6,742 bases of DNA from assembly GCA_023387715.1 (NCBI GenBank), contig JAEWHQ010000268.1, positions 1 through 6,742 of the forward strand. Reading direction: 5' to 3'. Under the pieces are notes generated by a model, which worked only from the letters and a program-made list of their open reading frames with translations, ran no database searches and had not been told where the DNA came from. Position numbers and translations under genes: made by a program. Below, in pieces: positions 1-4,279 of the stretch. Numbering within the stretch: the stretch's first letter is position 1; each line of letters opens with the position of its first letter. This DNA is from Pseudomonadota bacterium. Lineage in GTDB: Bacteria; Pseudomonadota; Alphaproteobacteria; Rhizobiales; Rhizobiaceae.

Positions 1-664
1 GTTCATGACTGAGCGAAGCCAGCGCGTGACTGCGTGAGACAGCCATGTCTTGCAAGTCGGCCTGTGCTTGCGCCAGCTCTTTCAGCTGGTTCATCTGTTC
101 GTCACTGGCAATAGCAGTTAAATAAACCAAGTTTTCCGCATGGACGTTTTGCAGCAAAGCGCCATGAATACGGAAATAGTGATGCTCAACGCTTGGACTT
201 TGGTCATCCCGCGTCACCACAGTTCGGATGCGGACATGACATGCTCTATTACTGATATCACGCTGATGGCGGAGATCTGCCATCAATTGCAGATAATAGA
301 TGCGATCCGAAACATGGATGCGATCCAGCAATAAAGTGCCGATAAGCACATCACGGCTCACACCCAGCATCTGTGACGAATGATCGGAAATCTCCGTAAT
401 TACACCATCCAGATCAAGCTGGAACCCCAAACCGCCAAAGGCTTTTTCCATCAAAGCAGTTTGGTCAAGTGCCGGTGAACGTTGCGTGCGCCCGCGCTCA
501 GCTAAATTATCACGAAGCAGCACACAGCTTTTCATCGCTGTTTGCACATTCTTCATCCAATTTTTAAGCACTGAACCCAACTGGTCACACTCACTAAGGC
601 TGATGATCATAAGGCTTGCTTGATGATTCCCATCATCAAACAGTCCTTGTTCATTATGCACCAT
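1..664 (-). CDS. PAS-domain sensor histidine kinase, N-terminal part (cut by window edge)
   Basis: Reading the minus strand from ATG at 664-662 gives 221 codons that stay open to the left edge. Residues about 72-185 look like one PAS sensor domain (core GFQLDLDGVITEISDHSSQM followed by a GVSRDVLIG helix). Residues about 187-218 form a Q/E/L-rich helix typical of a signalling coiled coil. The last visible residues, ALASLSHE, are the start of a HisKA H-box, so His220 should be the autophosphorylated histidine. The rest of the dimerisation helices and the ATPase domain lie outside. No transmembrane segment or signal peptide is visible, so a cytoplasmic sensor is likely. The start is supported by AAAGG nine bases upstream and an in-frame TAA at 679-677. 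The PleC/DivJ-type kinases of alphaproteobacteria share this H-box style, but ligand, partner and gene identity cannot be assigned from this half. Confidence 0.85.
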   Translation of the reverse strand, partial: MVHNEQGLFDDGNHQASLMIISLSECDQLGSVLKNWMKNVQTAMKSCVLLRDNLAERGRTQRSPALDQTALMEKAFGGLGFQLDLDGVITEISDHSSQMLGVSRDVLIGTLLLDRIHVSDRIYYLQLMADLRHQRDISNRACHVRIRTVVTRDDQSPSVEHHYFRIHGALLQNVHAENLVYLTAIASDEQMNQLKELAQAQADLQDMAVSRSHALASLSHE

Positions 665-757
665 GACGTGCAGCCTTTAATGAAAGGATAAAAATCAGCC
701 TGATCCGCTTAGATACAGGGGCTTTTCTTGCCCAAAACACCAGTCTTTTAGGACTAT

Positions 758-776
758 GGTAAACGGAGCGTTTACC
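758..776. repeat. Perfect 19-bp palindrome, candidate operator
   Basis: GGTAAACG, three bases, then CGTTTACC: eight perfectly matched base pairs around a GAG centre. It lies about 94 bases upstream of the PAS kinase start and about 225 bases upstream of the DUF5330 gene. It has no T-run on either side, so it is not an intrinsic terminator. The short symmetric form fits a dimeric regulator's operator. I do not recognise the protein that would bind it. Confidence 0.5.
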
Positions 777-782
777 CCTCAA

Positions 783-821
783 CTATAATTGCTAAAAAAC
801 TGCAATATCCGGCAATTATAG
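783..821. repeat. 10-bp perfect inverted repeat with 19-base loop
   Basis: CTATAATTGC at 783-792 is the exact reverse complement of GCAATTATAG at 812-821. Inside the loop a second GCAAT (802-806) could pair with ATTGC (788-792), giving a weaker competing hairpin. It begins six bases after the 758-776 palindrome. It has no adjoining T-run, so a terminator is unlikely. It could be a regulator site, an RNA structure in the leader of the rightward gene, or chance in AT-rich DNA. Confidence 0.45.
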
Positions 822-1000
822 CCATTACACGGATTCACGATAATTAAAGAAAATTGCCCTTATAACAGTAAATCTGAGATAAAATGGAGAGATGAAGCAA
901 GGTTTCAAAAGCAAAATGCCAGTCTATCACGATAAGGGCATATTCAGGCTTTACGCAAACACTTCATCTTCTGCACTGACCATAGAGGCATGATAACATA

Positions 1001-1399
1001 ATGATACGGTTCATTCTTAAATCCGTGTTCTGGCTGTCACTGGCCTTTATCGTCATGCCAAAAATCCTCAACCACGATACGGATAATAATGCGCAACGTG
1101 AGAATGCTAGAATCTCACTACCCCCTCAAGACAAGATCGATGACATCATTACCGCCAGCCAAACCGCGGCTGAAGTCGGCGGTTTCTGCTATAATAATCC
1201 GGCATTGTGCATTGAGGGCAAAAACATCTTGTCAGCCGCCGGTTCAGGTTTGCTTGACAGCAGCGGCAAACTGCTTGATTTTTTAAGTGATCAGTTTGGT
1301 GGTGAGAAAGCACAAGAAACGCCTGCACGCATGGATGCGACACATCATTCGTCGCAACCGGCCACCAATTCCGCGCCTTTACCGCGCCAGCGTCCTTAA
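1001..1399 (+). CDS. DUF5330 family membrane-anchored protein
   Basis: This is a 132-residue protein of unknown function. Residues about 5-20 (ILKSVFWLSLAFIVMP) form one hydrophobic segment, an uncleaved signal anchor or signal peptide, so the rest should lie in the periplasm. The central part has a short helix rich in small residues and then GFCYNNPALC, with Cys63 and Cys70 placed to form a disulfide. This cysteine-containing motif with the N-terminal membrane segment is what I recall of DUF5330, a family seen in Hyphomicrobiales. The last 30 or so residues are polar, proline-rich and probably disordered. The start has AGAGG about 12 bases upstream, a slightly long spacing. It lies 138 bases ahead of sufE on the same strand, which seems to have its own promoter. 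No function is known to me. Confidence 0.8.
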   Translation: MIRFILKSVFWLSLAFIVMPKILNHDTDNNAQRENARISLPPQDKIDDIITASQTAAEVGGFCYNNPALCIEGKNILSAAGSGLLDSSGKLLDFLSDQFGGEKAQETPARMDATHHSSQPATNSAPLPRQRP

Positions 1400-1500
1400 A
1401 AAGCAATAAAATAAACTGCCGTTCTGTGGTGACGGATACATATGTCTGCGCTATACAAGGCAGCATTCGTTGCATATTTAAAGTGCAAGAATATATTTAC

Positions 1501-1515
1501 GTGTATAATTTACAC
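1501..1515 (+). promoter_or_regulatory. Candidate sufE promoter -10 inside an imperfect palindrome
   Basis: TATAAT at 1504-1509 is a consensus -10 hexamer 28 bases before the sufE start. It is embedded in GTGTA-TAATT-TACAC (1501-1515), a 5-bp inverted repeat around a 5-base centre. A dimeric repressor binding there would block the promoter. No good -35 lies at the expected distance (GTGCAA at 1483-1488 is 15 bases away). An alternative pair is TTGCAT at 1470-1475 with TATATT at 1492-1497, 16 bases apart. I cannot match the palindrome to a known regulator. Confidence 0.4.
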
Positions 1516-1537
1516 CAAAGGCAAGACGACCAAGATT

Positions 1538-1960
1538 ATGACTGACAGCAAAATCGACAGCATTATTTCCGACTTCGAATTTCTGGATGATTGGGAAGAC
1601 CGTTATCGTTATGTGATTGATCTGGGCAAAGATCTGGCACCCTACCCGGATGATGCCAGAGGTTCAGATTATAAAGTACAAGGCTGTGTCAGTCAGGTTT
1701 GGCTCAAATTATTGCCGCATGAAGGCACTGATCCGGTGCTTGAGTTTTTAGGCGATTCCGATGCGCATATTGTGCGCGGGCTTGTTGCACTTGTTTTGGC
1801 ATTTTATGAAGGCAAGCGCGCTTCCGAAATCATCAAAACAGATCCGGAAGAGCTGCTGAAAACATTGGGGCTTGATGAGCATCTCACCCCGCAGCGTTCT
1901 AATGGTTTGCGTGCAATGATCACGCGTATTCGTGCCGAAGCACAAGAAACATTGCACTAA
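1538..1960 (+). CDS. sufE: Cysteine desulfuration protein SufE
   Basis: SufE accepts persulfide sulfur from the cysteine desulfurase SufS onto a conserved cysteine and stimulates sulfur delivery for Fe-S cluster assembly by the SUF system in the cytosol. This 140-residue protein has the usual family length. The key motif is KVQGCVSQVWL, with Cys50 as the persulfide-carrying residue (equivalent to E. coli Cys51). It is followed by an Asp-rich strand (FLGDSDAHIVRGLVALVLAFYEG), a helix and a conserved C-terminal LGLDEHLTPQRSNGL stretch. A longer reading from 1442 would add 32 residues without a ribosome binding site or family support. MTDSKID at 1538 matches normal SufE N-termini, although its ribosome binding site is weak (AAAGG 16 bases upstream). 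It stands alone, outside a suf operon. Its stop lies six bases from the stop of the convergent gene. Confidence 0.95.
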   Translation: MTDSKIDSIISDFEFLDDWEDRYRYVIDLGKDLAPYPDDARGSDYKVQGCVSQVWLKLLPHEGTDPVLEFLGDSDAHIVRGLVALVLAFYEGKRASEIIKTDPEELLKTLGLDEHLTPQRSNGLRAMITRIRAEAQETLH

Positions 1961-1966
1961 TTCAAT

Positions 1967-2749
1967 CTATAAAGCGGGGCGATAATCATGCGTCCCCCAA
2001 TGCAAAATGCCTGAAGATGCCCGGCCTTTGGCGACCGGATGATAATGCCTATGCAACATCGACAATCCGGTTTTAATCATCATCTTGGCTGAGCGTGCCG
2101 GCCATAAACGCTCTGCCTCTACCTGACTGACTGTTTTTAAAAAGCAGCAAATATCTACCAATGCGCCACTTAACTCCGACCCCACAGCATCCAGTGCCTT
2201 TTCCACACGAAGCCGTGCCGATAATGCGCCATCACTAAGCTCCACGCCCCCATGTGATGCTCCGCGACTATGGCTATTTACATTCGCTTCCCAGTTTGCC
2301 GTGATACGTGGTATCATAGAGCCACGGGTAAAATCCGAACGTAAACGCTCACCGGCATTAAATTCTGCCTCGGTCAGAAAACTTTGCCCCGACGATGTTT
2401 TCATCCGGTAAAGCACCGCCAACGGCGATTCAGCCAGATTGACTTTAATTATCTTGGCCTTGCCAGTATTTTGCGAACAAATATCAGCTATATTTTTGTT
2501 CTTCTGCAATTTGATATAATCGGCGCCTTGCGGACTTAGACTAAGCTGCTGTTCTTTATCGATCAGCAAATAGCCTTCTCTGGCAAGTTCAACCAAGCAT
2601 TCTTGCGAAACAGAGACAGCACCGTGGGCAGAGTTTAAAATCATCATATTCTGATTTGCCCCCTGCTCCGTCATAGCAGGGCTTTTTTGTAAAAACTTCA
2701 GCACACGTAAAACAGTCATGTCACGCTTTGCTGTTTCCTGAAAAATCAT
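1967..2749 (-). CDS. Winged-helix plus DUF6456 domain protein
   Basis: This 260-residue protein is the second gene of a two-gene operon; its ATG overlaps the upstream stop codon (ATGA, 2749-2746), so translation is probably coupled. Residues about 12-82 look like a winged helix (VLRVLKFLQKSPAM ... LVELAREGYLLI ... LSLSPQGADYI). Residues about 105-240 match what I know of DUF6456: ESPLAVLYRMK, FNAGERLRSDFTRGSMIPRI, TANWEANV, RVEKALDAVGSELSGALVDI followed by CCFLK, and ERLWPARSAK. The last 20 residues extend past the domain. DUF6456 has no function known to me. The winged helix and the DnaA-like neighbour suggest a DNA-binding or transcriptional role (inference). A start at Met11 is possible, but the ATGA overlap favours the longer form. 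No clear terminator lies between it and sufE. Confidence 0.85.
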   Translation of the reverse strand: MIFQETAKRDMTVLRVLKFLQKSPAMTEQGANQNMMILNSAHGAVSVSQECLVELAREGYLLIDKEQQLSLSPQGADYIKLQKNKNIADICSQNTGKAKIIKVNLAESPLAVLYRMKTSSGQSFLTEAEFNAGERLRSDFTRGSMIPRITANWEANVNSHSRGASHGGVELSDGALSARLRVEKALDAVGSELSGALVDICCFLKTVSQVEAERLWPARSAKMMIKTGLSMLHRHYHPVAKGRASSGILHWGTHDYRPAL

Positions 2750-3198
2750 TTTCTTGCCCTCCCTTGCATCGAAAAAGCAACCGCCACAATACGTTCAAAA
2801 CTATGTACGATCTGATCAAACTCTATATCGTCACGCATATTCTCAATTTGGTGGCAGGCATACATAACCGTTGATCTGTCGCGACCAAAACCGGCCGCAA
2901 CAGTCGTCATCGGCATGCTAAACATAGTATGCGCAACATACATGCCGATTTGCCTTATCCGCGCGATTTCCTTGGTACCGCGCACAGAATTGCGAATTTC
3001 ACTGCCCGAGACTCCAAAAGCGTCACTCAGCAAATCAATCAGGCCATCACAAATTTCCAACGCTTTTTTCTTAAACCGTGTTGATCGTTTTTTTAAATTG
3101 TCCAGCCGCACTGGCCGTATTTGACGTGCGGCAATCATTTCTAAGGCTAGATAAGCCTCTGCCTGAACACGAATAACGCCAGAAATCTGAAAAGACAT
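2746..3198 (-). CDS. Stand-alone DnaA domain IV (helix-turn-helix) protein
   Basis: This 150-residue protein resembles only the C-terminal DNA-binding domain of the replication initiator DnaA. It lacks the AAA+ ATPase and the oligomerisation and helicase-loading regions. Residues about 48-142 follow domain IV order: a helix ending in FGVSGSEIRNSVRG, then ARIRQIGMYVAH (DnaA: ..RQIAMYL..), MTTVAAGFGRDRSTVMYACHQIE (DnaA signature GGRDHSTV.HA...I) and a closing amphipathic helix. The start at 3198 is set by GGAGG at 3208-3204, five bases before ATG; an upstream GTG at 3243 would put this site inside the gene. It overlaps the DUF6456 gene by four bases. The signature His that contacts the DnaA box is Arg108 here. 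It probably binds DNA as a regulator rather than initiating replication (inference). Confidence 0.85.
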   Translation of the reverse strand: MSFQISGVIRVQAEAYLALEMIAARQIRPVRLDNLKKRSTRFKKKALEICDGLIDLLSDAFGVSGSEIRNSVRGTKEIARIRQIGMYVAHTMFSMPMTTVAAGFGRDRSTVMYACHQIENMRDDIEFDQIVHSFERIVAVAFSMQGRARK

Positions 3199-3226
3199 AT
3201 ACCCCTCCGTAAAATAGGAATATATT

Positions 3227-3257
3227 CTTATATACCATATCACGAAAGCGAGGATAA
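3227..3257 (-). promoter_or_regulatory. Candidate promoter of the DnaA-like/DUF6456 operon
   Basis: On the minus strand TATATA (3234-3229, followed by AG) lies exactly 17 bases after TTATCC (3257-3252). This is a well-spaced but weak -35 (3 of 6 matches to TTGACA). Transcription would start near 3221 and leave a leader of about 22 bases before the ATG at 3198. The TTATCC forms the core of a 7/9 DnaA-box match on the minus strand, so a DnaA-box reader could compete with RNA polymerase here. A perfect palindrome GAATATATTC (3218-3227) sits at the predicted start point. Confidence 0.35.
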
Positions 3258-3287
3258 CTTTCTTAAAGGAATCGTCAAAATCTGTAA

Positions 3288-3296
3288 TTATCCAGA
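3288..3296 (+). promoter_or_regulatory. DnaA-box-like site (8/9)
   Basis: TTATCCAGA differs from the consensus DnaA box TTATCCACA at one position. It lies in the divergent gap between the DnaA-like operon and the small plus-strand gene. Two weaker relatives are nearby: TTATCCTCG on the minus strand (3257-3249, 7/9) and TTATCCTAC (3331-3339, 6/9). The core TTATCC also occurs singly elsewhere in the window, for instance in the mucR coding region, so a lone copy means little. The clustering is what makes it notable. Confidence 0.35.
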
Positions 3297-3359
3297 GTAT
3301 AATGCAAAAAATAAAAATAAATAAGGATTATTATCCTACAGTTGAAATTGCGAGAGACA

Positions 3360-3417
3360 ATGATCCCAATGGCAAAGATTCTTCTCCTGCCAGCAACATT
3401 GATAACAACGGGATCAT
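3360..3417 (+). repeat. Inverted repeat in the leader of the 3424 gene
   Basis: ATGATCCC (3360-3367) is the exact reverse complement of GGGATCAT (3410-3417), with 42 bases between. The right arm contains the only ribosome-binding-like sequence before the start codon at 3424. If this forms in mRNA it would hide that site. A tighter palindrome, AGGAT-TATT-ATCCT, lies just upstream at 3324-3337. Both are seen directly in the sequence; any regulatory role is inference. Confidence 0.35.
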
Positions 3418-3423
3418 AAAACG

Positions 3424-3735
3424 ATGCACAACTCAATTTTCAAGCAAAGTATTGCCCTATTTCAAGCAGAAAAACAGCGCCTCGCCCTGCATGCAAGCCA
3501 GCGCGCTGCACTCCAGTTATTAGCCAATATTGATATGGACAAAATCATCTCCTCTCCATTAACCGAGCAAGAAAGTGCAGTAAGAAAACTACGTCGCCTG
3601 ATTGAACGGGAAAGACTAAAAGGCAATGCTGGCCACTGGTCATATGATTTAAACCGTCATATTGCACTGAAACAGGCGTTAGACAGATTAAAACACGCAA
3701 TATTGGTAAAAACAGCACCTGTTACAATACAATAA
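3424..3735 (+). CDS. Small helical protein of unknown function
   Basis: This is a 103-residue, Lys/Arg/Gln-rich protein that I cannot assign to a named family. It is almost wholly predicted helix. Residues 1-35 form an amphipathic helix; residues about 46-65 (LTEQESAVRKLRRLIERERL) are strongly charged; then comes GHWSYDLNRHIALKQALDRL, whose Trp/Tyr/His/Asn pattern looks conserved rather than random. There is no signal peptide, membrane segment or cysteine. The start is uncertain: an in-frame TAA at 3403-3405 excludes longer forms, and GGGA at 3410-3413 is a weak ribosome binding site. The gene is divergent from the DnaA-like operon and shares its 225-base upstream region. A terminator follows 27 bases downstream. 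An overlapping frame from 3302 is judged less likely. Confidence 0.65.
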   Translation: MHNSIFKQSIALFQAEKQRLALHASQRAALQLLANIDMDKIISSPLTEQESAVRKLRRLIERERLKGNAGHWSYDLNRHIALKQALDRLKHAILVKTAPVTIQ

Positions 3736-3762
3736 ATTGAAATCACCAATAAAAGAAATAAA

Positions 3763-3801
3763 AAAACCATACTTTGGCGGGAGGATCCAAAGTATGGTTT
3801 T
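3763..3801. terminator. Bidirectional intrinsic terminator
   Basis: AAAACCATACTTTGG (3763-3777) is perfectly complementary to CCAAAGTATGGTTTT (3787-3801), with a 9-base loop. Read on the minus strand it ends in a run of seven T, so it should terminate mucR, whose stop lies about 50 bases upstream. Read on the plus strand it gives a four-T run followed by AT-rich DNA and would serve the small gene ending at 3735. It sits between two convergent genes, as expected for a shared terminator. Confidence 0.85.
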
Positions 3802-3850
3802 AAATTTATTTAATAACGACTTGTCGTATCAAAAAGCGAATGAGTAAAAA

Positions 3851-4279
3851 TTAAGCTTCTTTAGCTTTACGACCAAGACCCATTTTCTTAGCAAGGTTAG
3901 AACGTGCTTTTGCGTAGTTCGGAGCAACCATTGGATAATTTGGCTCCAGATCCCACTTTTCACGATATTGTTCAGGGGTCAGGTTGAAGTGGGTCATCAG
4001 GTGACGCTTCAATGACTTAAACTTTTTACCATCTTCCAGACAAATGATATAATCATCAGTTACTGACTTCTTTGGGTTCACAGCTGGCTTTGGCTTTTCA
4101 ACCACCGGAGCTTCCTCAACGCGCACTTCTGTACGGGAGAATGCTGCGTGAACATCCGTAATCAATGCCGGAAGATCGCTCGGACGAATGGAGTTATTGC
4201 CAACATAAGCTGCAACGATGTCGGCTGTTAAGCTCAACAACAGATCACGGCTAGCATCATATTCGTCATTATGGTCCAT
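3851..4279 (-). CDS. mucR: MucR/Ros family zinc-finger transcriptional regulator
   Basis: MucR proteins are global, H-NS-like regulators in Hyphomicrobiales. They bind AT-rich promoters and control exopolysaccharide, virulence or symbiosis, motility and cell-cycle genes, and commonly repress their own gene. This 142-residue protein has the normal length. Residues 1-50 form the N-terminal oligomerisation region ([20 protein letters not shown]...). A Pro/Lys-rich linker follows (about 58-72). The Ros-type finger is [19 protein letters not shown] with [15 protein letters not shown]. The metal ligands fit Cys80-x2-Asp83-x9-His93-x3-His97; an Asp in place of the second Cys is known in this family. 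The tail is [23 protein letters not shown]. The start at 4279 is set by AAGGA six bases upstream. The large AT-rich region upstream and the symmetric motif at 4354-4373 fit autoregulation. The symbol is a family-level assignment. Confidence 0.93.
   Translation of the reverse strand: MDHNDEYDASRDLLLSLTADIVAAYVGNNSIRPSDLPALITDVHAAFSRTEVRVEEAPVVEKPKPAVNPKKSVTDDYIICLEDGKKFKSLKRHLMTHFNLTPEQYREKWDLEPNYPMVAPNYAKARSNLAKKMGLGRKAKEA

Larger units (their letters stand above)
665..1000. promoter_or_regulatory. Divergent intergenic region between PAS kinase and DUF5330 gene
   Basis: This 336-base gap separates two genes pointing away from each other, so it should hold both promoters. I could not place convincing -35/-10 pairs. 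It contains two perfect inverted repeats next to each other (758-776 and 783-821), a widely spaced 9-bp inverted repeat (855-863 with 932-940) and a 9-bp direct repeat TCACGATAA (835-843 and 927-935). AGAGG at 984-988 is the probable ribosome binding site of the gene starting at 1001. A possible 33-codon frame at 892-993 is discussed in the findings and is not called as a gene. Confidence 0.5.

Noticed and set aside
140..334. Plus-strand frame antisense to the PAS kinase
   Set aside because: Shadow of the minus-strand kinase gene, which has clear domain and H-box support.
719..733. GGGC-7-GCCC hairpin upstream of the PAS kinase
   Set aside because: Only four base pairs and no T-run after it on either strand, so neither a terminator nor a convincing attenuator.
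1442..1537. 32-residue N-terminal extension of SufE
   Set aside because: No ribosome binding site, runs through the likely promoter, and SufE proteins normally start near the MTDSKID position.
1961..1966. Shared terminator between sufE and the DUF6456 gene
   Set aside because: The stops are six bases apart and I found no hairpin with a T-run around 1940-2000 on either strand.
3199..3243. GTG start adding 15 residues to the DnaA-like protein
   Set aside because: It would place the strong GGAGG ribosome binding site and the predicted transcription start inside the gene; the extension is AT-rich and unlike domain IV.
3240..3423. Chromosomal origin of replication, suggested by DnaA-box-like sites beside a DnaA-like gene
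   Set aside because: No exact DnaA box was seen, the sites are imperfect, and the flanking genes are not those I would expect at oriC. A local regulatory role is more economical.
3302..3523. Plus-strand 73-codon frame overlapping the small helical protein gene
   Set aside because: Its last part overlaps the better-supported gene starting at 3424 in another frame, its composition is low-complexity Lys/Asn/Ser, and no domain is visible. A short leader peptide remains possible but is not supported.
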